A program made the position numbers and the translations under genes. A stretch of 64,000 nucleotides of DNA from contig SSBO01000001.1 in the NCBI GenBank assembly GCA_005281725.1, forward strand, positions 1,286,399-1,350,398. Reading direction: 5' to 3'. The stretch's first letter is position 1. Every line of letters starts with the position of its first letter. The notes under the pieces were generated by a model. That model had not been told where the DNA came from. It did no database searches and was given only the letters and a program-made list of their open reading frames with translations. The DNA is from Wuchereria bancrofti (lineage: Eukaryota; Nematoda; Chromadorea; Rhabditida; Onchocercidae). Shown piece by piece: positions 1-13,100 of this stretch.

Positions 1-788
1 TATCATTTTTATTTATAATAATAAATGAAATATTAATTTTTAGGAGATAATATGTGCTACTTGTTAGTAAAAATTGTGCTACTAATTTAGCAAAAACGTT
101 AATTTTAGGAAGAGTAATCAATAAGCAGTGGAAAAACAAAATAAAACAAAACAAATACTGCAATTTTCTTTTCTTTTTTTTATCTGCTGGATGAAAATAG
201 AAATGAGGATAAGCAGAAATAGGTGATAATGATAATATTTTTAGACTGTAAACAAACTTATCAAGCAATCAATTATGTCGTGTGCTCAATTAAATTAAAA
301 AAAAAGTGATGCTAATGAAAGCTAAATAATATTTTCTCTTTTGATCAGTTCGAAATAAAGAAGAAAAATTTTTCGAACTATTTATTTGAAATCATTAAAT
401 AGATCAATATTGAGTTGTGGTTTTTTTGATAAAAAAGAATTGACATGAAACAATTGATACTAGCATTAGCATTAAATCAATCAAGTCCCATCAAATGATA
501 AAAATCAATCAATCAATCATTTAAATAGCACTGAGATAGTTCAAATCTTAGTATCTTTTTTTTTTTTTATACTTGTGAAATAATCTAATATATTCACTCA
601 TTAGAGACAATAATTCACAATGTGACTCAACAATTACCAAATAATTATAAATTATTCTCAGTAGTCCACTATTTCAGGTGTACAAATGATTTATGATTTG
701 AAATGAATGAATTCACACGTTTAATTACCATACATAATTCCAATCCAATAGTAGTACTAGCGTAATTTTACGGCAACAAAGAACTTAC
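1..788. other. AT-rich left edge, presumed intron after exon B
   Basis: Lies downstream of the exon B donor on the minus strand. Contains only AT-rich sequence with poly-T (550-569) and short TCAATCAATC runs (482-517). No further exon seen. Confidence 0.4.
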
Positions 789-1016
789 AGCAGCAAACGG
801 TATTGAATCCGTTGAAAGAGATGGTATAGCTGCAGAAAGACGTCGCATAAAACTTGGACGATGACCAATTCGTTGTTGTTGTTGATAATGAAATGATGAT
901 GGCTCTTGTCTGCCAATTTTTCGGCTCGCATAATTTGACAATGGATGTAATAGATGATTTTCTTGTGGATTCGATGATGATAATAGCTTAACCAAATGGA
1001 TATGGTTAATTTTCAT
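789..1016 (-). CDS. Candidate coding exon B of the same large-intron gene (76 codons)
   Basis: The exon runs from an acceptor (AATAATAG at 1017) to a consensus donor, GCTGCT followed by GTAAGTTC. Its 228 bases are one open frame, phase 0 at both ends. The peptide has a QQQQ run, GHRPSFMRRLSAAIPSLS and DSIPFAA; RRLS fits an R-R-x-S kinase site. The first codon is ATG, but the acceptor before it suggests an internal exon following exon A rather than a start. The next exon would lie off the left edge. I do not recognise the family; a serine-rich linker or N-terminal region of a signalling or channel protein would fit, but this is inference. Confidence 0.5.
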
Positions 1017-1304
1017 CTATTATTATGCAATTAAATTATCATTTAATGGAGAGAGTAATTAACTAATCTAACTTTTTCCCATATGTATGATTCAAATTTT
1101 TATGGGAAAATTTTCATTTCATTTTATTCTTAAATGTAAGAGGAATAAGAAATTTGGTATATTTACTAAAATTTAATAAGATCTAATCAAAATATCTTAT
1201 AAAATATATTGAAAGAGTAACAATAACTGAATGATATTGAACTACTACAAAATGTATTTTCAATAATTCAAACTATAAAGTACTGCCAGATAATGAATAG
1301 ATGG

Positions 1305-1378
1305 TACGAATTATATTTGATCTAATAGATGAAATGAATGTTACGAATTATATTTGATCTAATAGATGAAATGAACGT
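1305..1378. repeat. Tandem duplication, 37-base unit x2
   Basis: TACGAATTATATTTGATCTA... occurs at 1305 and 1342, nearly identical, in the presumed intron between exons A and B. Confidence 0.7.
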
Positions 1379-2016
1379 AACGTTTGTTATAATTGACAAC
1401 AAAAGTCTCTGAGTGACATCGGTTAGCACATATGTCTGATATAATCTGTGACAAATTAAATTATCGATAAAGTCTTATCACCTTCCAACATATATAGCTA
1501 ACAGAATTAACATCTATTCTAATTTTAATTTGCATTGCACAGTTAAATTCAAAACTAATGAAATGGAATTTAAACTATTTCTTTTTTTTCCTTACAAACA
1601 CTATATACGTAAAGCAATAACAAAAGATGTAATAAATTTGAAATAAATTAATATATGAAAATTGAGAAAGAATTAAAAGGTAAGTTATGTTAATAAAGTG
1701 TCACCTTTTCTGTCTCTATTCAAATACTCACTTATCTATTCAGTTATTGATCACACTATTAAATATATAGTTAGACATGTAATTTGGTTAATTAAGCAGT
1801 ACGCTTCCATAATTTCTTTTTCTACATATTTTTATTAAATAATTATTACGATGTTATTTTAAATTATCTCAATAATATCATTTCAAATAACTATTTAAAT
1901 TATTTAGTTATTTTTGAAATCTATTACCAATTATTATTATCACTACAATTATTTCGCTTTTTTTTCTAATTTTTACTTTACTCAAGTTTCTTGACAAAAA
2001 AAATCTGCAGTATTAT

Positions 2017-2127
2017 TTAATTAATCAATCGAACCGTAGGTGAGGATGTTATCCGAGTACATGTTGATTCTCCTTCGGTATCGCTTTCTGGTACTGGCGT
2101 TAATAATTCTGATTGGTGTAAATTCAT
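2017..2127 (-). CDS. Possible alternative first exon or short ORF (36 aa)
   Basis: The minus-strand frame begins MNLHQSELLTPVPESDTEGE and ends in TAA. The mix of residues is unlike the AT-driven peptides around it. A donor-like ACG/GTTCGA near its end would leave phase 0, compatible with exon B 1.0 kb downstream, so it could be an alternative 5' exon of that gene. The overlapping 63-residue frame at 2021-2212 is less protein-like. Weak evidence. Confidence 0.2.
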   Translation of the reverse strand: MNLHQSELLTPVPESDTEGESTCTRITSSPTVRLIN

Positions 2128-5100
2128 TCAATTCTAATGACACTGATAATGATAATAATCGTGTTGTTGTTTGAAGCCAATATTTGACGTGTACCGTAGA
2201 ATTCGAATTCATTAGAATTCCTCACAATTATATACAGACCAATAGTGGTTGTAAAATTTTTCGTTCACGTATCGAAACTTTCCAATCAATTTGAAGATTG
2301 CATTAAAAAGCCTGATACATAGTAATATTTAAAAAAAAAAAAAAGAAAGCAGAAAAAAAAAAGAAAAATATTCTTTTCATTCTTAGAACTATTATCGCGC
2401 AGATTTTATGAATGCAATTCCAGTAAATTTAATTGTAGAAAGTCAATCAAATATAATTTATCCTATTGATATCGTTTGTTAATTGCAATTATTTTCGAAT
2501 AGATATATGTGATAAAAAAAAAAAAACTATTTCTGTCAAACTTTCATCATACCACCAATCAAAGATAATATGACTGAAAGTATTGTTATCATTAAATTCT
2601 TGCAAATTTTATACTAAGTATTTCAATGAAGAAAATAAAAGCTAAAAAATTAAGTTTAAGCAAAAATTAGGTGTGAAAAGGACAAACAGAAATGAAATAT
2701 TGATAAAATTATAATAGATGATAAGTAAATGTGTAATATGAAATTTTATTATAATAATCGACAATTGAAATACAGAACGGATGATGTAATCTGAATAGAT
2801 GATAAAGCTGATATCTTTACTGATCACTCATTTTGGTTTACATCTTTCTCTTTATGCTCTTTAAATCAAATCTAAACAATTTATCATTGGTAGCGGTATC
2901 ACTTTGTATATCATTCATAGTGAAGGAAAAAAGATCTATTATCAATTAATTAAATATAAATTATCACTTTTCTCTTTTCTTTTAACAGTTAACCGTAGAG
3001 AAAAAAGTGAAGAAAATATGCTATCAAATATTAAAGAATTAGTTGTGTGTGTATGCTATATTTATATTCTATGCAATAATTTTAGCCAAAAGATGTCATT
3101 CGTTTACATTTTATGGCTTAAGATAAAAGTTAATTTGATCATTATATTTCTATGTGATGTAATATTGAAAGCAAAATTTTATATCATTTCTTTTCGCCAA
3201 AAATACTGTTTTTCTTTTAACTGACGTAGTCCACTTTTTTTTTTTTCTAAAAAAAGGAAGAAAAAATGAAAACTTTGAATTGATATTGTATAAAATATTT
3301 AAATTTATACTATTAGTTGAATGTATCTAATAAAATATTAATGAAATTAAAAGTTATTATGATTGAATGATTGATACTATAACATAATGAATAGTATCAT
3401 AACGAAATAATGAAATAATTCTTATTAATATTTGCTATTTGCGCTTAATATTTGCTTTTCAAGGAATAATTATTTTGTTGAAAATAATATGATGCAAAAA
3501 TGATCGCTAATGAATTCGTATTTTTTTCTTATTTTAAAAAATCAACAACAACAGAAATAAATAAAATAAGAGAAGGAGAAAGAAATTAAATATTATACAG
3601 GGATGAAAGTACCTGGAAATTTCAATTATATAATTAATAAGTAATGCTAATAATGAATTGATTTATCAATTAATTTTGCTCATCCATAAAATGCAGTTAA
3701 GAGAAAAAAAGTAACATAGACAAATAGTTTTTGCGTAGTGTCTGGTTTGAGTAAAATTTAAAATAATTTTTGCAAATTCTCATGTAATTCAGGAACATAT
3801 TACCAGTAAAAAAAACTATTACTACATAAGATAGCATTTATAATACATTAAAAACTACAAGTTAAAAAGAACAATCTTATCCGGAAAAGATACTAACCGG
3901 AAAAGTTATATATCACAAACAAATTAGATTTTAATAATTACATCACTAAATGAAAAATGTTAACACACTTTCATAGTATCTATTTAGCATTTCTACTCTA
4001 TTAGCAAACTTTATCTAAATTGTTTATTTATTAAATTCCAACATATTTCTACGATTTTAGACTTTTTCCAAAAAAAATTTTTTTTGTTTCATAAATTGTT
4101 CATCTTCAGAAAAAATCAAACTTTCATTCCTTTTCATTCTTTTCAGATAATAAAAGTATTGTGGCTTATGAATTAGATAAATTATACAATATTCCAAAAA
4201 AAAATTGGTAATACGTCATAGCTATTACCTTTCTTACTTGTCTAAACATTCAATAATTAGCAAAAATGACAATTTTGTAATATAAAAAAAATTCAAAAAA
4301 AAGAATTTAACATTGTCATTCACGTTATTCAAGTTTCAAATTATTTAATTGAATTAACAAATAAATATACTACAAGCCATTTCAGATAATTATCATTCTC
4401 GAAGGAACATCAAACAATTATCTTCTGTTCTTTCTAAACATTGATAATAATAATAATCAGTGAAAAAAACAAAACTAAACTAAACAATACATCAGTATTC
4501 CCAACTGTTAGTAATCAGTTCTTGGAAGTGTTAGTTAGTATCAGTAATCAATGATCAGTGTCAGCAATTAGAGTGGAAGCGATAATGAAGGAAGGAACTC
4601 TTTTCTCTCTAGTTTTATCATCAAATGAGCAATGATAACAATAGACAAATTAATTAGCAGTAATTAATGATATCATCACTTAATATAACATATAAACAAA
4701 TTTTGTCATTATACCTTGGCTTGTTTAACAATTCGTTTGATAAATTAATTACTCAACAATTTCAATTCAATCTAAAAATTCGGTTTAAATTAGTTTGTTT
4801 GTTTTTTTTTTTTAATTTTCAACTGAACGTATGTTCGAAATGTTTCAGAAAAACTGAAATGATAGTATAACAGGTGTTGAATGATGGTTCATCTATCTAA
4901 TATTGTTAAGAATTATCTATTTCTTCAAATCTACTTCATTTGTATAAAGTAACAACACCAAGATATCACAGTAATACTTCAATCGGCATTTTAACTCGAG
5001 TTTATTTATTTATCTGCTTTTTTTTTTTTTAAAGTTATCAGAAGGAAGTATTGTGTTTATGATAACATTGACAGAAATAGCAAAGTAGTAATAACCAGGC

Positions 5101-6255
5101 ACTTATTCGATCAGTAATAATAAAATTACAAATAGCTTCCTCTTATAGCAAATGAATAAACTAATTAGGAAAATGCTTTAATGATCAATTAACCACAAAA
5201 AATAAACATTTTCACTTAAAATGTTTTCCTTATAGCTATTTTCACCAAATTATTTCGGAAGTCATACTGTGTATTTTTTCTTGTTTGTTCAAAAGAATTC
5301 AGAAACAAAAAAATATAGCTGGCAAAAATAATTTCAAAAAATTAAAGTGAAATGGATTTCATTTTTAAGAACAAAAAAAAAAAGAAAATTTAAAGAAATT
5401 CTCAAAATCACTATATTCTTAACACTAAATTACTTTTGAAAAATTTGTCCATTGTCCATCTATTGAATTGATTGGATAAAAAATTTTTTTGAAATTGAAA
5501 CAAAATTTTACGAGTAGAATTTACTAAAACTCAAATGCTCTTTTAACGGATAAAAAATAAATCCTACGGACAGTTTTATCACCCAATTTTTTACCTCGGA
5601 TTAAATGTAAATACTATAAGTGCAAAGTTTAAATAATAACTTTTAGCTTCTTAAAAAGAAATCAATAAGTTACTCTAAATCATTATTCATCTGAAAGTTT
5701 ACTTCCTTTTTCTGCTAATTATATTTTATTAAAAGAAACAAAATCAACAGATGTACTAATTAATTGATTGAATTTCTTATCCGAATTATTCGTTCTCTCA
5801 AAAAAGGTAGTACATTTTAATTTTTTTGAGTGTACCATTACTATTATTGAAAGTACTTTGCTTTTTTTTTTTGCTGGTAAATAGGGAAGAAATTTAAATG
5901 AATGTGCGTATCTTCCCGTATGAGTTTTTTTTTTCTAGTGATTATGGTGTAAAATTATCCTTTTAAATTTCTTTTCTTTTTTTGATAAAAAGAAACATTA
6001 ATATTTCTGTGAAAATCATTGAAATGTGCAGGAAGGGAAGATTTGAGAAAACTAAAGTGAAGAATGAAAGAAAGTTGCAATACGTAATAATTAATAATAT
6101 GAAATGATTAGAAAAGTAGAGTTATCGTAAGAAGTATAAATGAATTTCCTTTATTTCGTAAAAAATTTTAAACAATATTATGCTAATGAGATTTAGAACT
6201 TTAACTTGCATTGTAAAATATTACCGGATTTAAAAAAAAAAATAAATATTTATAA

Positions 6256-6830
6256 TCAAAGTAAAGCAGTAAGAACATCGGTTAAGGTTAGTAACTCAGT
6301 TGTTATAAGCCAAGAGGAAGGAATGGCCATAAGATGTTTGTGACAAGCAGTCCCATACTCGGTATACCCCTTGATTAGAATATCAAAAACCGATTGAAAG
6401 ATAAGCAGGCGAACAAAGACAAATAATAAAAGGAGCAGAAAGGCATGAACATCCGAGTGGATACCTACCTATAAGCCTAGCATATAGACAGACAGATAAA
6501 GTAACACTTAGACTTGGCTACATGGCAAATGGTTGAATGAAGAGGATGGGTGGAGTTGAGAAGGTAAGATGCTGATATGATGAATTAATGAAAGCCTTAC
6601 AAATTAACTGTCCCAGAGGGAGAATGCAACGCAATTGCTTCTGGACAAGGTGGTCAAGAGGGAAAGTTAAGAGTTTAATTACAACGAAATTGGCATTCCT
6701 TCCGCCTTACTTACTTACTTACTTACTTATTATGCCTAGACCGAAATAATATAGGAAACCATGGTAACAATAGGAGACTAATAACTACTGAAAGTTACCA
6801 TGGAAAAACTGGTATTGGTTCATATTTGAA
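6256..6830. other. Even-composition islet with an ATG-less open frame and a hairpin
   Basis: About 575 bases of higher GC inside AT-rich DNA. On the minus strand 6468-6256 is open for 70 codons between stops, reading VGIHSDVHAFLLLLLFVFVR and continuing to ...IKGYTEYGTACHKHLMAIPS... A perfect 10-base inverted repeat, CCATGGTAAC (6759-6768) and GTTACCATGG (6794-6803), follows the TTAC run. Composition and lack of a start suggest a transposon fragment or relocated sequence; I cannot name it. Confidence 0.3.
6707..6729. repeat. (TTAC)n microsatellite
   Basis: Five to six TTAC units in the 6.3-6.8 kb islet. Confidence 0.8.
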
Positions 6831-7112
6831 GATATGAAATATATACCTGAATAAGGTAATAATTATAGGGCACCATTATACTTATTCCATAATCAAACTT
6901 TATGAAATTTCCCTTTCATTAGGTCACTATCTATTATTACTATTAGAAAAATAAAAAAATGTTGGACATTCCTTAAAATGAGAAAAAGCAGTAGGAATGA
7001 TAAAAGTGAAGAGGAATTGAATAGTTTATTTATTAAACTTGAAAATTTCGATCATTTCAGCACAATTATACGCATATGAAATTTACATTCACCTAAATCA
7101 TTTTTATTTAAT

Positions 7113-7159
7113 TCTTTCTCCCCTCTTTCTCCCTCTCTCTCTCTTTCTTTCTTTCTTTT
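7113..7159. repeat. Polypyrimidine (CT/CTTT) tract
   Basis: CTCCC, CTCTCT and CTTT units. Similar C/T or G/A tracts occur at 28160-28182, 29057-29094, 34478-34497, 46808-46840 and 47245-47290 (CT), and 27664-27709 and 43890-43935 (GA). Confidence 0.75.
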
Positions 7160-9570
7160 GAATGTAATTCAATCAAAATAACAAACTTAATTTTATCTAA
7201 CTTTCACATATCTTACTGTAAGGTACATCACCAAGTTTTTTATTTTTTGAAAAAGTAATAATAACGAACGGTTTACTATTTTTTTGAAATTTTCTTGAAA
7301 AGAAATTTTTCCACGTGCAGAAAGAATACTACAAAAGATACAGAAAAAAGAAGGAGAGAAAAAAAATTACTATTTGAAATTTAATTCCTTCTTTCTAATA
7401 TATTCAAAAGAAAGAAAAAAATTACAAATTTAAATAAAAACTCTTCACTAATAATTTTTACCATTGATAATATATATTTATTTAATATTTAATAAAATAA
7501 AAGATAAAAAGAAAAAACTCAATTTCATGAGAAATTTTTAATTGTTAAAAGAATTAGCAATGTGAAAATAAATACAAAAAGAAAAAAATTATATCATATT
7601 CAAAAGGTTTGTATTTTAAGAAAAATAACAAACCATGAAATATGCTCAAATTATTGCATTTCTTGAAATACGGAAAATGTACGCATGCCGAATTTCCTTT
7701 TCTTAAAAGAAAAAAAAAATTCTTTTTTTATTAATTGCTTATTTGAAAATGGAAAAAAGAAAATGAAAACGTTATGAAGCATGAAATGATATACTGCAAA
7801 AGAAACATATAGAGAATAAAAATCATTTTGGTGATAATAATAACAATAATAATAATTAGTAAAAATAATAATAAATGCCTCCTTAATTCATGAATATAAA
7901 ATTAAACTTAGATTTAGAAGTTATAAATTGAAACAGGAGATAATAGAATATGCTAACAAAATGCTTCATTATCATAATGATTGAGTTTACAAAAAAAAAA
8001 AAAGAAAGCGAGAAAGAGCAATGATAATGGAAAATTAGCACAACAAAGTTTTCTTTCTTTCTTTTTTTTGTAATAAAATTAGCGATAAAATTTCCAAAAA
8101 ATAAAATTTTGATTCGAGATATTTTAAAGGAGAAGAGAAAATATAGTAAGAAGAGAGTTATACAGACAATATATTATGTGATGTGATGAGGTATAGAATG
8201 AAGCATTTCAAGAATATTTCAGAACTAAAAAAAAGAGGAAAAAAAATTGAAAATTCTTTGAGGAAATCATTTTGATAAGCAGTTGAAATGTAAAAACTTA
8301 GTGGCAGAAGTTTTTAGAATTCAATTTCATTTTTGAATTTAAGGTACTTTTTCATTCGTTTAGAAAGAGACAATTTAGCTTTCTATTACACAGTTAGAGT
8401 TATATTTCATTTCAAACTATGTTTCGAGCAATGGGAGAAGAAGAAAACACAACTAAATTTGAGAAATATAAATAACAAAAATGCAAACATTGAGATCTAA
8501 TAATTGCATCCGTAAAAGTTAAAAGTATATTTAGCATTAAAAGCAAAAAAAAAAAAGCTAAAACAAAAATCAATGAGCTAATGTTAACATGTGATTATAT
8601 GAGACAATGAAATTTTAATTAATAGTGTGAGAGAAGAAATAAAATGATTAATTAGTTGAAATATACTTCTGAAAAAAGAAAAAAAAAAGTAAAAAGTAAA
8701 GATCTCTTCAAACAACTTTACAATTCTATGGTAAAATCTAAAAAAAAAAAAGAATTTCAATTTAAAAAAAGGAAGAAAAAAGAAGGAGAAATGGTAAAAA
8801 ATATGAAATAATCGGTTGAGAAAGGAAGCATATATTATATTTCATAGCAACTCTTTTATATATTTGAAAAAAAAAAAAAAAAAAAACCCTTTTTTTCTCC
8901 AAAGTTATTGTTAGAAATGGACGAATAGAATCATTCATTTCATCACAGTGAATTCATGCGTAATATAATTTTGAGTCAACTATACATTTCGTTTCTTTTT
9001 CTTTCTTTTTTTTTTAATAATTTATCTTTTTTTTTTTTTTTTTTTTTTAAAGAAAGATAACAAATGAACAATTATAGATATAGAAAAACATTTTTATCTT
9101 TTTTCTCTTCGTTTTTTTTTTTTCTTTTTTTGTGAAATCAGAATTATGAGTCTATTAGGTCATGATTAGGTTTACTCTCCGAGAATTCTAACAATTCTTT
9201 GTTAGTTCTTACTATATGAGTACGATAAGGATGAAATTTAACTTATTTCATTTCACTTATAAATATTATCTTCACTTCTGATCATTAATATTAGCTAATG
9301 ATTAATGATTTAATATTTTAAAAATAAAAGCATATTAGGATAGAAAAAAAAGGCAAAGTGTATTAAATTTAAGCAACCAATTAACTAGCTAATACTGGAA
9401 GATTAGATCTAAGCTCTTGCTATTTATGAAAAAAAAAAAGAATCAAGTGTTGCATTTTAGTTAATAAAAACTTCAAACATAGTAGCGGTAACATCCATTT
9501 TAAGATTTTATTGAAAATCTTAAATTTAGGAATGCAGTAAAATTAGATTTAAAAGAAATACAGCAATTTT

Positions 9571-9663
9571 CTGAGAATGAGGTCATTCTCGGAAAAATTA
9601 AACAAAACCAGTAAAAACATACTAATAATTAAGTAAAAAGCAAGAAAAGAAGGTAGCGCCAAA
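9571..9663. repeat. Direct repeat of about 90 bases, copy 1, with palindrome
   Basis: Starts with the inverted repeat GAGAATGA/GG/TCATTCTC (9573-9590), continues GGAAAAATTAAACAAA and ACATACTAATAAT, and ends GGTAGCGCC. The unit recurs 244 bases later, directly beside candidate exon A. Open frames across it on both strands come from the repeat. Confidence 0.65.
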
Positions 9664-9814
9664 AAGAAAAAGAAAAATGTGATAGCAATAAATGAAAGCA
9701 TTGTATTGTTTATTTCCATTACTAATTTTAAGAATAGATTGCCAAATTTTTCAGTCCAAGATGAAAAGCTAACAAATGATGTAGTACCATACCAAAGTTT
9801 CAACTTTTCATTTC

Positions 9815-9903
9815 CTGAGAATGAGATCATTCTCGGAAAAATTAAACAAATCAGTAAAAACATACTAATAATCAAACAAAAAACAAAAAAAGGTAGCGCC
9901 AAA
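9815..9903. repeat. Direct repeat of about 90 bases, copy 2, with palindrome
   Basis: Same unit as 9571-9663 with a few changes; the palindrome is GAGAATGA/GA/TCATTCTC (9817-9834). It ends 36 bases from the candidate exon A donor. Confidence 0.65.
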
Positions 9904-9939
9904 TAGAGTGCTTGCTAATTAGTGAACAAGCATACTTAC

Positions 9940-10149
9940 ATTTTGCATCCGTGAAGTACGTCGCGGATGATGCGACCGATAACTGCTCACAGCATTGGCG
10001 ACACTGCCACCACCACAACGGATTTGTAAAGACGAAGAAACAGATAGGGCTGCTGGTGGCGCAAATGTTAACGGTGGTATAGCGCCACTGTTCAACGATA
10101 ATGTTGTATCGTCGCATATTTCGTCGTGACCAAAAACCGCTGTTTTCAT
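9940..10149 (-). CDS. Candidate coding exon A of an unidentified large-intron gene (70 codons)
   Basis: The minus-strand frame from ATG (10149) to a strong donor, AAT followed by GTAAGTATG, encodes MKTAVFGHDE... and ends ...HPRRTSRMQN. Base composition is much more even than in the flanks. The peptide is Ser/Ala-rich with no recognised domain, has RRTS, which fits an R-R-x-S kinase site, and looks like a disordered N-terminus. An in-frame TAA lies ten codons upstream, so the ATG may be the true start; an AATAG acceptor between them is possible. It ends in phase 0 and exon B (789-1016) opens in phase 0, so the two may join across an 8.9 kb intron. Product unknown. Confidence 0.5.
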
Positions 10150-13100
10150 GACGATAACGCCATGCGGATATCCTATTTATTCAGGTAATCACCGAATTTT
10201 AATAGTAAATGATAGCAGTGATAGTAGCTGGTATCAGAATTTATTAGGTGCAAATAATGAAATGCTTTTTGATATCGTTTAAAATTCGAACAAAATTTTC
10301 AATTAAATTCTATTCCAATGTTAAATTTACTTATCAAACATCATCAGTAGTAGTAAGCTAATCTGATGTGTTTCTAGATAATTTGAATTAAATTGCAGTA
10401 ATAATATCGTTAATAAAATTATGAAATATTATTCAAATTAGATCTTTTCAATGGAATGTTAGCTGTATACTCATATGTATGATAAACAAAGTTAATCTAA
10501 GTTACATCAAGAATATATGTAACAGTGACAGAATATACTAGCAGTAATAAAATATTATCAATAAATATAGTAGAAATAGAAAGAATAGTAGTAGTGCTTT
10601 TAGTGAAGTAATAAATTTGTTGTAAAGGAAATAAAAGAATTTCACATTCAAAATTTTTTACAGTTATTTGCAACATTATACATAATTTTTACTTTTTTGA
10701 TACTTTTATTAATTCCTTTTCTTCTTCTTTTTTCAATGCTTACTGTTTTTATTAGCTTATAAAAACTTTTTTGTCATGCAAATTTTTTTTTTAATTTCCA
10801 TTAATTGTGTTTATTGATTAACAGAATTATTTTTCATTCAATGATAGTTTTATGATAGTTAATTTTGCTATCAGAAAATAAAAATGATAATACTGATAGT
10901 AGCAATAATTATAATTGCAGTGATAGTAGTGATAATAATAATATTGATAGCAACGATAGCACTCGTTTATGTAATGATTAGTTAGATCAAATTAGAGGTA
11001 TCATCAAACTTATATTATTAGATCGATGATCAATAATAGCATGACATTTTTATTATTATGAAGATGAATGGAACTGCCGAATATTCCCATTTCTGTTTGG
11101 TATAAATTTGTCTTCTTTCGCTTCTTTGAAGATAACTTTCTGCGCTTTTATGTTGTAGACTTATCTGTGAAATAAAATATGTCATTACAATAACCGAATT
11201 GTTGATACAATAATTGGACGTATTAATAAATGGAAGAATTTGTATGAAAGAATAGAAATGAAGAAATAATTTTAAAAGGAAAAAAAAAAATAATAATCTT
11301 CCTAAAATCCTTAGAATAAACTGAACTGGAAGAATAATGAAAGATATCGTAAATTTAGAGAATTATTATAACACTTTTTTATTTTTATCGTTGCTAGGTT
11401 TTGTCTTTAAGGAACTAAATAATTAGTCATTTAAGAAGGTCAAACTATCATTATATTTCTAATTTCTATCCAAAAAATTGGTGCAAAAATTTGTTTAAAA
11501 AACTAATATAAATGTTCATTACGAGCAAATTATTAGGTAATTCGAGCAATGCTAGCGCAATTCGATTATACATTGGAATCTTTTCATTAGTAAAGTATCG
11601 CAAGAATAAAAAGGAAAGAATTTATTGCTTTCTTAATTTCAAAATTAAAACTTTTAGATTTCTTCTTGAGAATTTTTAGTAAGAAAAAGAAAAGTTAAAT
11701 TTTACATATATTCTTCTATCTACTGAAAACATTTACCTACTTCATTGCAGGACAGTTATGAAAATGAAAATTAGTTATGACACTACCTGACGAATGGAAT
11801 GAAAAATAAGTAAACTGTGAAATTCCATTCCGCTTCCGTTGCATTTTCGCTAACCCTCTCCTCTTTTTTTTCTTTTTAAATATAACATTAAATTTATGAG
11901 AAAAAGAGGAAGGGCTATTTTACTTAAGCTTTTAGTACTTTTATTTCATCCATCATCACATCATTTTTCAATCTATTTACGGTGAGAAATTAAATGTAAA
12001 ATGAAATTACAAAATGGAAGTGGAACTCGGAATTTAAAAATGTAGGTAAGTGTAAAATTTTACGAGAAAAAATGAATAGATATCGAAAATGGGATTTTAC
12101 AGATTATAAGTAAATAAAATGATAAAATGAAGAGAAATTGAACTTCGAATTATATTAAGTAACGCTTAAATTATTTACTTATAACTATATCACTAACAAC
12201 ATTTCATTGAGGTATATATTCCATCCTTTTTAATACTTAATTTATATCATGAAATCTATCTTATCAATTAGTTCAGGTAATATTAATTCAGAGTGTGTGT
12301 GTATAATACGTATTAGATGCGTTGTATGTGTGTGAAAATGATACGACATTATCGATAAACAAAAGTGAATCTGTCCTGATAAAGTAATGATAATCATATG
12401 GACAGTATTAGTGATATTAACAATGATAATCATTAATCAAAGAAATATGATTTAAATAGCAGAGGAAAAGGAATGATTAAAATAATGGCGTAGAAGAGAT
12501 TCGTACTGGAATGTTTAAGTACATTTTAAAGCTTAACAGTTCTTATATCAATCAATAGTTTGATATCATTCTTGAGGAAATCTGATAGATATGAAAGGAT
12601 AGATAGAGGATATGAAACGATGATAGGAATAGGTAGTGGATGCAGAATGAAGATATGATAAGATTAGAGGAAAGGAGAAGAAATCCATTTGAAGAGATTG
12701 TATACTTGAAGATTACAAGGTTAGCTATGATAATTACAGAGTGTGATAACCCAGTAACCATTGATTAATAGTTATTAATACGTGTTAGATGGTTTAGTTC
12801 TAAATAAATTATGTAGTAAATATAAATAATGTATATGAATAAATTTTAAAATTAAATTGATCTAATAAGACCATCGAAAATTTTATTAAATAATATTAAG
12901 TGCTTAAAAATAACATTACTGATTAATTCAATTCATAATTTCTTAGGCAAATACATATTACTCAGTAATTTTAATACTTGAAGTTTTTCTCTTTTTTTTT
13001 TCGGTAATTTGGAATGATTCCAGTAACCATTAAATAAAACATTTTTCCTCATAAACAGCACTTTTGCTTAATTTTGTCTTAGTAATGTAATGCATTTCTA

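Larger units (their letters stand above)
1017..9939 (-). other. Presumed 8.9 kb intron between exons A and B
   Basis: AT-rich, with long A and T runs (for example 8867-8886 and 9029-9049), no conserved frame, and the separately listed 2.0 kb ORF, 6.3 kb islet and repeats. If exons A and B do not belong together it is plain intergenic DNA. Confidence 0.35.

Noticed and set aside
1785..1800. Spliced-leader RNA gene (GGTTAATTAAGC resembles the SL1 start)
   Set aside because: The rest of the SL1 sequence and its donor are absent.
9549..9906. Long frames on both strands at 9.6-9.9 kb
   Set aside because: They are created by the duplicated 90-base block; no other coding evidence.
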